From AA29 sp041481445 (GTDB lineage: Bacteria; Acidobacteriota; Vicinamibacteria; Fen-336): a DNA stretch of 14,216 nucleotides. Shown piece by piece: positions 1 to 9,594 of this stretch. How positions within the stretch are numbered: position 1 is the first letter of the stretch; each line of letters opens with the position of its first letter. The stretch is taken from positions 1 through 14,216 of the forward strand of contig JBGPBV010000172.1 of assembly GCA_041481445.1 (NCBI GenBank), read 5' to 3'. The notes under the pieces are model-generated. The model saw nothing but the letters and a program-made list of their open reading frames with translations. It did not search any database and was not told where the DNA came from. Position numbers and translations under genes: made by a program.

Positions 1-99
1 AGCGCCCCGGACGCGCGCGCCCGGGCCACGCAGCTCATGAAGCAGATGCTGGTCGAGTACGTCACCACCTACCAGAAGGGCGGGACCGCGGAGATGGCC
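1..99 (+). repeat. Direct repeat, left copy (visible end of tandem duplication unit 1)
   Basis: Bases 1-99 match 352-450 at 97 of 99 positions by eye; the two differences are in the codons around 40 and 67. The offset is 351 bp, a multiple of three, so the frame is kept. The match stops at 99/450. This implies a 351-bp tandem unit whose second copy is 100-450 and whose first copy lies mostly left of the window. Confidence 0.9.
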
Positions 100-933
100 G
101 CCTTCGGCGCGGTGCGGGTCGCCTCGAGCAAGGACACCTTCCTGCAGCGGCTGCGGGACGTCACGAAGTTCCGGCGTGGTCCGTCCACGCTTCAGATGGG
201 CGCCTTTCACACGCCTCCGGTGCTTGCCGACCTCGAGGGCCTCACCCTGGAGGACGGCGACTTCGCGGCCGCGCGCCAATGCAAGCCCGGCGACTGCGAC
301 CTCAAGCTCGCGCGGTCCGCCCTGGAGCGGATCCGCCGCGAGATGGACTGGAGCGCCCCGGACGCGCGCGCCCGGGCCACGCAGCTCATGAGGCAGATGC
401 TGGTCGAGTACGTCACCGCCTACCAGAAGGGCGGGACCGCGGAGATGGCCACCTACGTCGACAACACCCAGCCGCTGGAGACGGCGGCGGAGTTCCGCAA
501 GGTGATGGCGGCCTCGCCCTACCTGCCGCAGTACGCGCCCGAGCTGCAGAAGTACCTCGAGGACTTCCCGGCCGGGCACCTGGCCGGCGCCGAGGACGTC
601 TTCTACTGGGCGAAGGACAAGTTCGGGCCCAAGCCGACGATCGCCGTGTACCACATGACGATCTGGCGCGATCCGGGCGATGCCACGCGCGCGGCGGTGG
701 CCTCGAAGCAGATCTACGCCAGCCACTACTTCCAGGCCGGCCTGGACCTCACCGCCCTCCTGGACGCACCCGCGCCTCCCGGCGGCTTCTACCTCGTCGA
801 CCTCTACCGCGCGCGCATCGACCCGCCGACGGGCATGCTCTCCGGCGTCATCCTCGGGAAGATCCGCGGCGGGATCGAGCAGGGCGTGGCGGAAGGGCTG
901 CGCACGGCCAAGGCGCGCACGGAGGCGCCGTAG
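1..933 (+). CDS. Conserved protein of unknown function, 3' part, with internal tandem duplication
   Basis: The frame is open from base 1 to the TAG at 931-933, so the gene starts upstream of the window; the ATG at 37 lies inside the duplicated segment and is not a believable start. About 310 residues are visible. They include a CKPGDC motif followed by DLKL, a DWSAPDARARA segment, an FYWAKDKFGPKP segment, a KQIYASHYF segment and a C-terminal stretch with GIEQGVAEGL. From memory, proteins of this pattern occur as uncharacterised, often exported, proteins in Acidobacteria and Rokubacteria-like genomes; no activity is known to me. The first 33 visible residues recur almost unchanged at residues 118-150, a period of 117 residues in frame, so the full protein should carry two copies of the N-terminal half. 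It is convergent with the glycoside hydrolase, 19 bp beyond its stop. The reading frame is secure; the function is unknown. Confidence 0.8.
   Translation, partial: SAPDARARATQLMKQMLVEYVTTYQKGGTAEMAAFGAVRVASSKDTFLQRLRDVTKFRRGPSTLQMGAFHTPPVLADLEGLTLEDGDFAAARQCKPGDCDLKLARSALERIRREMDWSAPDARARATQLMRQMLVEYVTAYQKGGTAEMATYVDNTQPLETAAEFRKVMAASPYLPQYAPELQKYLEDFPAGHLAGAEDVFYWAKDKFGPKPTIAVYHMTIWRDPGDATRAAVASKQIYASHYFQAGLDLTALLDAPAPPGGFYLVDLYRARIDPPTGMLSGVILGKIRGGIEQGVAEGLRTAKARTEAP
352..450 (+). repeat. Direct repeat, right copy
   Basis: This is the second copy of the 99-bp segment at 1-99. It begins in the codon for Ser of DWSAPDARARA and ends after the GTAEMA coding stretch. Downstream of it the protein continues into the family's normal C-terminal half, so this is the ancestral context, while the left copy runs back into N-terminal sequence. 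Confidence 0.9.
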
Positions 934-952
934 CCTTTGATCGAACGACGCC

Positions 953-2236
953 TCAGGCTTCCGCCGCGCTCGTGGCCAGCAGGTCGAGGACGAGGGCGGT
1001 CCAGGAGAAGTCCTTCGCGCCGTTCCCTTCACCCGTCACCGGATGGTAGTACTCGCGGAAGCCGGACGGGCCCTCGACCATCGCCCCCGAGCGGTCCTCG
1101 ATCCGGCGCGCCAGGTCGTCGCGGCCGTGCCGGCGCAGCCCCCGCGCGAGGTACCAGTTCGTGTTCATCCAGGCCGGGCCGCGCCAGACGAGCTTGATGC
1201 CGACCACGCCCGGCGCGTAGCTCGGCTCGTTCATCGCCACCGACGGCACCGGGAAGGGCGCCGCGTACTCGCGCTCGTCGGTGAGGTGCGCCACGATCCG
1301 CTCGGCGACCTTCGACGGAAGATCGGGCAGGGCGAGCGGCATCAGGGACGACACGGTGTTGACGCGTAGCCGCTCCTCGCGACGGCCGGCGAGGTCGAAG
1401 AAGAGGCCGGCCTCGTCGTCGTAGCACTTCGCGACCAGGCCCTCGGTCGTCCGAGCGGCGCGGGCGCGCATCGCCGCCGCTCCCGCGGCGTCCCCCACCG
1501 ATTCCAGGAGGCCGCCCAGGACCCGCTGGTTCTCGCCGTAGATCGTGTTGACGAGCACGTCCTCGCAGATGAACCGGTCGAGCGCGAACATCTTCTCGGG
1601 ATCGCGGCCGACCTTCGCATAGGGGCCGGCCACGCGCTCCCAGGCCGCGGTGTAGTCCTCGAGCTCCGTGCCCTCGATGCCGAGGTAGCGGTCGTACTTC
1701 GGCGTGTGGTCGAGGCCCGACTCGTCCGGCTGCAAGGTGGCGACGAGGCCGTCACGGTCCGGATCGCGGACGCGGTCCAGCCAGTCGTAGTAGCGGCGCA
1801 CCTTCGGCAGCACCTCGTCCAGGAACTCGCGCCCGCCCGGGCCGCGCGCCGCCGCCTGCACCGCCTCCGCCAGCACCGGGGGCTGGATGCAGTCGCTGAG
1901 GTACGGCGTGCGGTAGGCGATCGAGTAGGTCGCGAGCATCTCGAGGAAGGCCTCGCGCTGCCAGAAGGTGACGTGGGCCACGAACCCGTCCGGCTGGGCG
2001 TTGCGCAGCAGCGACCGCACCTCGCTGCGCGCGCGCTCGCGGTCGAAATGCGAGAGGGCGACGGTGTGGAAGCAGGAGTCCCAGAACCACTGGAACGGAT
2101 AGGTCCCCATCGAGGGGCAGACGAAGTCGTAGTCGTACCCGCACCAGGCGGCGTGGCCGCGCTGGCGGTTGCGGTCGTAGAGCGCGCGCACGGCCTCGCG
2201 CATCCTCTGGAACCGCTCGCGGGCTACTCCTCCCAC
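953..2236 (-). CDS. Glycoside hydrolase, (alpha/alpha)6-barrel, GH63 / mannosylglycerate hydrolase (MGH1) type
   Basis: Predicted cytoplasmic glycosidase of about 427 residues; no signal peptide is seen. Numbered from the internal ATG at 2203, visible family motifs are FQWFWDS (about 37-43), the QPDESGLDH acid region (Asp165 candidate), VWRGPAWMNTNW (339-350) and FREYY followed by GAKDFSWTA (382-402; Glu384 candidate base). These are typical of GH63-like and mannosylglycerate/glucosylglycerate hydrolases, and the length fits the latter. I prefer the GTG at 2236: an AGGAGG lies 4 nt before it, the same spacing as at the DUF1579 gene here. This start overlaps the end of the kinase gene by 13 nt, implying translational coupling. 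ATG 2203 is an alternative with only a poorly placed AGAGG. The substrate is not determined; related amylo-alpha-1,6-glucosidase or trehalase-like activities remain possible. Confidence 0.85.
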   Translation of the reverse strand: MGGVARERFQRMREAVRALYDRNRQRGHAAWCGYDYDFVCPSMGTYPFQWFWDSCFHTVALSHFDRERARSEVRSLLRNAQPDGFVAHVTFWQREAFLEMLATYSIAYRTPYLSDCIQPPVLAEAVQAAARGPGGREFLDEVLPKVRRYYDWLDRVRDPDRDGLVATLQPDESGLDHTPKYDRYLGIEGTELEDYTAAWERVAGPYAKVGRDPEKMFALDRFICEDVLVNTIYGENQRVLGGLLESVGDAAGAAAMRARAARTTEGLVAKCYDDEAGLFFDLAGRREERLRVNTVSSLMPLALPDLPSKVAERIVAHLTDEREYAAPFPVPSVAMNEPSYAPGVVGIKLVWRGPAWMNTNWYLARGLRRHGRDDLARRIEDRSGAMVEGPSGFREYYHPVTGEGNGAKDFSWTALVLDLLATSAAEA

Positions 2237-3084
2237 TCGCCCTCCTCGATGAGCCGCTCCCGCATCTGGATCCTCCGCGTGATCTCCGCGCGGTCGCCCA
2301 GGGTGGTGGTGGCCAGGCCCTCCACCACGCAGGAGGCCGCGCAGCAGGCGAAGACCGCCGCCTCCGACGGGTCCTCCGTCTCCTGGTACCGGACCAGGAA
2401 GGCGGTCGCGAACACGTCTCCCGCGCCCGTGGGGTCGACCTCCGGCCGCGGCAGCCCCGACACCACCTCCATCCCGTCGCGGGTGAGGAGGGACAGGCCT
2501 CGCCATCCGCTCGTCACCGCGATCATGGGGACGAAGGACAAGAGCGCGCGCGACCGCGCCATCGCGCCCTTGATGTCGTGCTCGGAGAGGAAGAGGGCGT
2601 GCACGCCGGCCAGGCTCTGCTCCGGGTGCTCCCACTCGCAGGGCGACACCTCGCCTCCGGGCCCGAACGCGCGCACCCAGCCCTGCGCGTTGGCCCCGAC
2701 CACGCCCGCCTCGAAGGAAAGGGCGGCCCTGCCCTTGATCTCCGCCGCCACCCCGCCCAGCAGGAGCACGTCCGGTGCGCGCCACTCCTCGGGGACGAGC
2801 GACAACGGCACGTCGGCCGCCCGCGCCGAGAGCACCTGGGTCCGCGCCCCATCCTCGCCGTAGCTGTTGACGAAGCGCGTGGTCGCTTCGCCACGCGAGA
2901 GGAAGACGGTCACGCCGGGCAGGTCGCGCTCGGGCTCGAAGTCGGGCCCGGCCGCGGTCAGGGCGGCCGCCTCCCAGCCGAGCTTGCGCGCGGTCTGGGT
3001 GGCGTAGGTCACGGACCCCCCCAGCACGGTGCGGCCCTGCACGCGGTCCCAGGTGACGTGTCCGACGGCGAGGAGTCGCGGCAT
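2224..3084 (-). CDS. PfkB-family carbohydrate kinase
   Basis: ATP-dependent sugar or nucleoside kinase of the ribokinase/PfkB superfamily, 286 residues, expected in the cytoplasm. The N-terminus has the family start (VGHVTWDRV), then GGSVTYA near residue 22, which normally contacts the sugar. The C-terminal signature DPTGAGDVFA is at 217-226, with Asp223 the expected catalytic base. The length is slightly short for the family, which usually has 300-330 residues. Substrate cannot be read from sequence. It is the first gene of a two-gene unit, and its last codons overlap the start of the glycoside hydrolase, so the two may act in sequence: the hydrolase frees a sugar or glycerate and the kinase phosphorylates it (inference). 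The ATG at 3084 has no Shine-Dalgarno but sits 9 nt after a TAGAAT hexamer, suggesting leaderless translation. Confidence 0.9.
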   Translation of the reverse strand: MPRLLAVGHVTWDRVQGRTVLGGSVTYATQTARKLGWEAAALTAAGPDFEPERDLPGVTVFLSRGEATTRFVNSYGEDGARTQVLSARAADVPLSLVPEEWRAPDVLLLGGVAAEIKGRAALSFEAGVVGANAQGWVRAFGPGGEVSPCEWEHPEQSLAGVHALFLSEHDIKGAMARSRALLSFVPMIAVTSGWRGLSLLTRDGMEVVSGLPRPEVDPTGAGDVFATAFLVRYQETEDPSEAAVFACCAASCVVEGLATTTLGDRAEITRRIQMRERLIEEGEWEE

Positions 3085-3093
3085 TTGCGCGGC

Positions 3094-3099
3094 ATTCTA
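3094..3099 (-). promoter_or_regulatory. Putative -10 box (TAGAAT) of the kinase-hydrolase unit
   Basis: Read on the minus strand the hexamer is TAGAAT, 5 of 6 matches to TATAAT, in an otherwise GC-rich spacer. Nine bases separate it from the ATG at 3084, so transcription would start within a few bases of the start codon. No convincing -35 element is seen. Confidence 0.5.
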
Positions 3100-3144
3100 T
3101 GCCGGCGCGCACGTCCGCCGCGCGGGCCGCGCCCGGGTTCGCCG

Positions 3145-3150
3145 TAGAAT
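3145..3150 (+). promoter_or_regulatory. Putative -10 box (TAGAAT) of the membrane-protein gene
   Basis: TAGAAT on the plus strand, the mirror of the box at 3094-3099. It lies 33 nt before the GTG at 3184 and exactly 9 nt before an in-frame CTG at 3160. Its TAG is also the in-frame stop that bounds the downstream reading frame. No -35 element is recognisable. Confidence 0.45.
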
Positions 3151-3183
3151 GCCGGCGCTCTGCTCCTCGTCCTCCTCTTCGCC

Positions 3184-5880
3184 GTGGCCGCCGCGGTGGT
3201 CCTGATCGTTCCCGCCACCGCCGCCGGCGGATGGGCGCTCGTCCTTTCCGCAGGGATCGCCGCCGCCCTTCTCTCGATCGTGACCGCGACCAGACGCGAG
3301 CGCCTCCCGCGGCCGCCCCGCTGGCTCGTCCCGCTGGCCGTGGCCGCCCTCGGGCTGGCGATCTTCTGGGGCACGCCGGCGGAGGTGCGCTGGCGGATCG
3401 GCGACTGGGGGCCCCACCACGTCCTCACGCGGGCGCTCGAGCGGTCGCTGCGGGAAGGGTCCGGCATTCCCCGCTGGCTCCTCGGCGTCTCGTCGGGCCA
3501 TGCGCCCTACGACATGTACCCGGTCATGACGTACCTCGTTGCGGCGTGGCTGGCCGTGTTTTCCGGGGCACGCGACGACATCCCCGCGGTCCTGTTCGCG
3601 CTGGCCGTGGCCTGCCACGTCCTGCTCTGCGTCAACCTGACGCGTCTCGCCCTCCGCATGAGCCGCCGGTGGCTGGCCTTCGTGGTGGGCGCGCTGTCGC
3701 TGGTCGACCTGGGGGGGTTCGACAGCGGCGCCGCGGGCGCGATCCTCGGCGTCGGTCTCGTCCATGGCGCGCTGGCCCAGTGCTTCACGCTGACCGCGTT
3801 CATCGCCGGCCTCGACTTCCTGGCCCGGCCACGGCTCGCGGGGGCCGCCGTCATCTGGGTCACGGTGGCCCTTGGCACCGCCTGCCACCCCTCGAGCCTC
3901 ACCTTCGTGCTCGCGTGGATGGTGGCGCTGCTCCTCGCGGCCGCCCTGTCGCCCGAAGCCCGTCCGAGGCGGGTCCTGCAGCTCGGGATGCACGTTGCGA
4001 TTGGCACCCTCGCTGCGGCATGGGTCTGGTGGCCGCTCCTGCGTCGAGTGTTCGACTACGGCCTCCCCTTCGCGTTCCGCTCTCCCTCGCTGGACGTCAC
4101 CTTCGACGAGTTGCTGGCGTCGCTGCACGCTCCCGTGTCGTCGTTCCCGATCGTGATCGGAGTGGGCGCGCTCGGGATGCTGGCCGCGCTCGCCTCACGA
4201 CGCCTGGCGCCCACCCTGACCGGCCTCACGGCGGCCGTGCTCGTCCTCAGCTACAGCGATGCACCCCACGTGTTGCTCGGCACGGCCGGCTCCGCCTGGT
4301 TCACGCGTCTCCAGCCCTTCCGGTTCGTGACGCTGGCGCGGCCCCTCCTGTTCGCGCTCGCCGCCTACGCCGTCTGCCTCGCCGTCGCCTCCCTGCGCGG
4401 CCGGGTGCGCCCCCTCGACCGGTGGCGAAGGCCGTGGGCGGCCGCCGTCCTTGGCCTGCTCCTGCTCGTGCTGCTGCGCGCAGCCGTGCCGTTCCTCGCC
4501 GCCCGGGTCGCCGACGTGCGCGCGGCGGGGGCCGCCGTCCCCGACCCCGACGGCTTCCGGGCCCTGGTGGAGTGGGCGCGCACCCGGCCCGCGAGCGGCG
4601 GCTTCGAGCGCCTGCTGTACGAGGGCGACAGCGACTCGAGCTGGATCTACCACCTGTCCGCGGAGACGGGCTTGCCCGTCCTCTTCGTCGACGACGCCTC
4701 TCCCTGCGCGGTCGGACGCGAGCGGATGCAGGACGCGTCTCCGGCGAGCCTCCAGCGGTTCGACGTGCGGTGGATCGCCTCCAAGGGCGCTCCCCCCACG
4801 CTCGGAGACGCCGCGACCGAGCTCCGCTTCGGCCGGTACTACGTGCGCGCCTGGCCGGGATGGGACGGGCGGCTGGCGCGGGTCGAGCGCGGCGCCGGCG
4901 AGGCCGTCGTCACCGGCCTCCGGAACGACGAGATCGACGTCGAGCTCCGCGGCACGAGCGAGCCCGCACTGGTGGCCCTGGGCACCGGGTATTACCCCCG
5001 CTGGCGGGCGCGCCTCGCCGACGGACGTGAAGTCCCCGTGTATGCAGCGCCCTCCGTGCCCGGGGCATGGTCGCGGGTGCCCGCGGCCTGGATCCCGCCG
5101 GGCCATGTGACTTTCACGCCGGACGGACCATTGCCGTCCGACGGAGCGGGTCGCGTGACGGCCGCGCTGGCCATAGCGGCGGCGCTCTTCGTCGCCGTGA
5201 CCCCGTCGGTGCGGAGGTGGCATCGCCCGCTCTTGCGCGCCGCGGCCCGGGCCGAGCGCTTGCTTCTACGCCGTAAGCGCTCGATCGCCGGCGCGGCGAC
5301 GATCCTCACCGCCGTCGCTCTCGCGCTCTGGGCCATCCGCGCGCGCGCCGCTCCCGTGGCCGCCGTAGAGCTGGGCACCGGCGGGAGCGGGGCCGCCACC
5401 GTGGAGGCGCGGATGCGCGCCGAGGACCCGTGGACGCCGTGCCGGTACTCGCGGATAGCGGGATCCTTCTCCTGCGGCGGCGCCGGGCGCGTCGGGACGG
5501 CGGCGGCGACGATCCTCAGCGATTACGGGTCGGGCAACGCCTACCTGGCGCCGGCGGTCATGGCCTGGTCGGGCGCGCCGAGCGCGGAGTTCCGCGTGCG
5601 CATGCAGCGCCGCCTCGAGGGCGACTACGCGGCGGCGACGGTGGGCCGGGGTGTCGCCGCCGAGCTGCGCCTGGCCGGCGGCGCTCCCGTGGCCCTGACC
5701 CGCACGCGCGCGCCGCTGGCCATCGCGCCCTCCGCGGGGCCGGTCCCGATCGAAGTCACGTTCTCGCGGCCGGGTGGAGGAGTCTTCGGATTCGTCGTGT
5801 TGCAGCCGGACGCCATGGGGATCGACCGGCCGCCGGCGGCGCCCGCTCCTCCCGAGGCCGCGCCGAGCTTCAGGCCCTGA
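3184..5880 (+). CDS. Large polytopic membrane protein (GT-C / YfhO-like architecture)
   Basis: The protein has about 898 residues. Roughly residues 1-440 hold about ten hydrophobic segments separated by short basic loops. The first large loop has GDWGPHH (73-79), reminiscent of the early acidic/His loop of GT-C membrane glycosyltransferases and of PTPS-related membrane proteins. A soluble, probably extracytoplasmic region spans about 441-655; its GTGYYPRWRA (600-609) resembles the YfhO-type motif. Two more helices follow near 657-673 and 700-718, then a C-terminal beta-rich domain with a Pro/Ala tail. The likely role is surface polysaccharide or glycolipid assembly, but no substrate is visible. 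The start is uncertain: GTG 3184 is the first usual start after the in-frame stop at 3145, lacks a Shine-Dalgarno, and cuts into a hydrophobic run that continues upstream to a CTG at 3160. The stop overlaps the purF stop region by 11 bp. Confidence 0.8.
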   Translation: MAAAVVLIVPATAAGGWALVLSAGIAAALLSIVTATRRERLPRPPRWLVPLAVAALGLAIFWGTPAEVRWRIGDWGPHHVLTRALERSLREGSGIPRWLLGVSSGHAPYDMYPVMTYLVAAWLAVFSGARDDIPAVLFALAVACHVLLCVNLTRLALRMSRRWLAFVVGALSLVDLGGFDSGAAGAILGVGLVHGALAQCFTLTAFIAGLDFLARPRLAGAAVIWVTVALGTACHPSSLTFVLAWMVALLLAAALSPEARPRRVLQLGMHVAIGTLAAAWVWWPLLRRVFDYGLPFAFRSPSLDVTFDELLASLHAPVSSFPIVIGVGALGMLAALASRRLAPTLTGLTAAVLVLSYSDAPHVLLGTAGSAWFTRLQPFRFVTLARPLLFALAAYAVCLAVASLRGRVRPLDRWRRPWAAAVLGLLLLVLLRAAVPFLAARVADVRAAGAAVPDPDGFRALVEWARTRPASGGFERLLYEGDSDSSWIYHLSAETGLPVLFVDDASPCAVGRERMQDASPASLQRFDVRWIASKGAPPTLGDAATELRFGRYYVRAWPGWDGRLARVERGAGEAVVTGLRNDEIDVELRGTSEPALVALGTGYYPRWRARLADGREVPVYAAPSVPGAWSRVPAAWIPPGHVTFTPDGPLPSDGAGRVTAALAIAAALFVAVTPSVRRWHRPLLRAAARAERLLLRRKRSIAGAATILTAVALALWAIRARAAPVAAVELGTGGSGAATVEARMRAEDPWTPCRYSRIAGSFSCGGAGRVGTAAATILSDYGSGNAYLAPAVMAWSGAPSAEFRVRMQRRLEGDYAAATVGRGVAAELRLAGGAPVALTRTRAPLAIAPSAGPVPIEVTFSRPGGGVFGFVVLQPDAMGIDRPPAAPAPPEAAPSFRP

Positions 5881-7300
5881 TCTTCTCGAACAGCTTGAGC
5901 TGCCAGTCCTCGACCATGGAGACCGCGACCGGATAGCGGCCCGAGAAGCAGGCGGTGCAATGACGCTGGCCCTCGGCGTCGCCGACGGCCGCGAGCAGCC
6001 CGTCGTGGGAGAGGTAGGCCAGGCTGTCCGCGGCGATGCTGCGCCGGATCTCTTCGACGGAGTGGCTGGACGCGATCAGCTCGTTCTTGAGGGGCGTGTC
6101 GATGCCGTAGTAGCAGGGGCCGGTGGTGGGCGGGCTGCTGATGCGCATGTGCACCTCGCGCGCGCCCGCCTCCCGCACCATGCCCACGATCTTGCGCGAC
6201 GTCGTGCCCCGCACGATGGAGTCGTCGATGAGCACGACCCGCTTGCCCTCCAGGACCTGTCGCACCGGGTTGAGCTTGATCTTCACCCCGAAGGAGCGGA
6301 TCGACTGCTTGGGCTCGATGAACGTCCGCCCGACGTAGTGGTTGCGGATGAGGCCCCACCGGAACGGCAGGCCGCTCTCCTCGGAGTAGCCCAGGGCCGC
6401 CCCCATCCCGCTGTCGGGGACGGGCACCACGATGTCGGCGTCGGCGGGGGCTTCGCGCGCGAGCTGACGCCCCAGCCGGAGCCGCGAGCCGAGCACGTTG
6501 TGGCCGAAGACCTGGCTGTCCGGACGCGCGAAGTAGATGTGCTCGAACACGCACTGGCGGACCGGCTCCGGCGGGAAGGGCCGGAACGAGCGGAGCCCGC
6601 CGCGGTCGATCACGATCAGCTCGCCCGGCTCGACGTCGCGCACGTACTCGGCGTCGATGAGGTCGAGGGCGCAGGTCTCGGAGCACACGATCGTCGCCCC
6701 CTCCAGCTTCCCGATGACGAGGGGCCGGAACCCCCAGGGATCGCGCGCGGCCACGAGGGCGTCCTTCGTGAGGAAGAGCAGCGAGAAAGCGCCCATCACC
6801 TTCGAGAGGCTGGCCGCGATCGCGTCCTCGAGCGTCCCGCGGTGGCTGCGCGCGTACAGGTGGAGGACGACCTCGGTGTCGGAGGTGGACTGGAAGATCG
6901 AGCCCGCCGCCTCCAGCTCCTGGCGCAGGATCGGCGCGTTCACGATGTTGCCGTTGTGGGCCAGCGCGATCGGGCCGCGATGGCATTCGATCAAGATGGG
7001 CTGGGCGTTCGCGCTGACGGTGTCCCCCGCCGTCGAGTACCGGACGTGGCCCATGGCCCGGTCTCCGGACAGGCTGTCGAGGCGGGCGTCGGTGAAGACG
7101 TCGTTCACCAGGCCCATCGCCTTCTCGAGGCGCATGGTCGCGCCGTCCGAGGCCACGATCCCCGCCGACTCCTGCCCGCGGTGCTGGAGGGCATAGAGGC
7201 CGAGGTAGGCCAGACGCGCCGCCTCCGGGTGGCCGTGGATGCCGAACAGCCCACAGTGGTCGCGGAAGTGGTCGTCGAGGACAGGAGTGGCGCCGGACAT
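5870..7300 (-). CDS. purF: Amidophosphoribosyltransferase (glutamine PRPP amidotransferase)
   Basis: Catalyses the first committed step of de novo purine synthesis: PRPP plus glutamine to 5-phosphoribosylamine. It has 476 residues. A 15-residue propeptide precedes CGLFGI; Cys16 would become the N-terminal nucleophile of the glutaminase domain after cleavage. RYSTAGD and HNGNIVN motifs follow. The phosphoribosyltransferase domain carries the PRPP loop VVLIDDSIVRGTT (355-367). Cys250, Cys396, Cys448 and Cys451 fall where Bacillus subtilis PurF binds its [4Fe-4S] cluster, so this is the cluster-bearing, oxygen-sensitive class. The gene follows purL by 50 nt on the same strand. The spacer holds a TATCAT hexamer (7330-7325 on the minus strand) that might be a weak promoter, and only a poor, distant G-run as ribosome site. 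The 3' end overlaps the convergent membrane-protein gene by 11 bp. Confidence 0.98.
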   Translation of the reverse strand: MSGATPVLDDHFRDHCGLFGIHGHPEAARLAYLGLYALQHRGQESAGIVASDGATMRLEKAMGLVNDVFTDARLDSLSGDRAMGHVRYSTAGDTVSANAQPILIECHRGPIALAHNGNIVNAPILRQELEAAGSIFQSTSDTEVVLHLYARSHRGTLEDAIAASLSKVMGAFSLLFLTKDALVAARDPWGFRPLVIGKLEGATIVCSETCALDLIDAEYVRDVEPGELIVIDRGGLRSFRPFPPEPVRQCVFEHIYFARPDSQVFGHNVLGSRLRLGRQLAREAPADADIVVPVPDSGMGAALGYSEESGLPFRWGLIRNHYVGRTFIEPKQSIRSFGVKIKLNPVRQVLEGKRVVLIDDSIVRGTTSRKIVGMVREAGAREVHMRISSPPTTGPCYYGIDTPLKNELIASSHSVEEIRRSIAADSLAYLSHDGLLAAVGDAEGQRHCTACFSGRYPVAVSMVEDWQLKLFEKIRA

Positions 7301-7350
7301 CGCTTGGAGGCCCCCGAAGGCCCGATGATAGCCGATCGGGAAGGCGATCC

Positions 7351-9561
<2,211 letters not shown>

Positions 9562-9567
9562 GCGTTC

Positions 9568-9581
9568 TTATAGATCATACT
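9568..9581. promoter_or_regulatory. Divergent AT-rich promoter island between purL and the methyltransferase gene
   Basis: The 33-bp spacer contains the only AT-rich block nearby. On the minus strand TATGAT (9579-9574) matches TATAAT at 5 of 6 and is 12 nt from the purL ATG. On the plus strand TATAGA (9569-9574) and CATACT (9576-9581) are 20 and 13 nt from the methyltransferase ATG, each with 4 of 6 matches. Both genes lack a Shine-Dalgarno. The minus-strand call is stronger. Confidence 0.45.
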
Positions 9582-9594
9582 CGGGCGTTCCCGC

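Larger units (their letters stand above)
3090..3154. repeat. Perfect 10-bp inverted repeat containing mirrored -10 boxes
   Basis: CGGCATTCTA at 3090-3099 is the exact reverse complement of TAGAATGCCG at 3145-3154, with 45 bp between them. Each arm holds a TAGAAT hexamer pointing outward, towards the kinase gene on the minus strand and the membrane-protein gene on the plus strand. The repeat therefore looks like a matched pair of divergent promoters. The arms could also be a regulator's half sites, though they are far apart. Confidence 0.65.

Noticed and set aside
37..39. ATG at 37 as the start of the first gene
   Set aside because: The frame is open to the window edge and this codon lies within the repeated segment, equivalent to an internal Met at the second copy.
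922..959. Inverted repeats between the first gene and the hydrolase gene as a bidirectional terminator
   Set aside because: The stem is 6 bp (GAGGCG at 922-927 with CGCCTC at 949-954) with a 21-nt loop and no T-run; too weak to call.
2237..3112. Upstream extension of the glycoside hydrolase frame to about 3112 (minus strand)
   Set aside because: This frame is open only because of high GC. It lies over the PfkB gene in another frame and is Arg/Gly/Ala-rich with no domain.
3097..5223. Long reading frames antisense to, or in another frame of, the membrane-protein gene
   Set aside because: Composition is shuffled Arg/Gly/Pro/Glu with no domains, while the chosen frame has clear membrane helices.
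7301..7350. Small hairpins in the purL-purF spacer as attenuator or purine riboswitch
   Set aside because: Fifty bases cannot hold a purine riboswitch; the stems are short GGCC and ATCGGG pairings common by chance at this GC.
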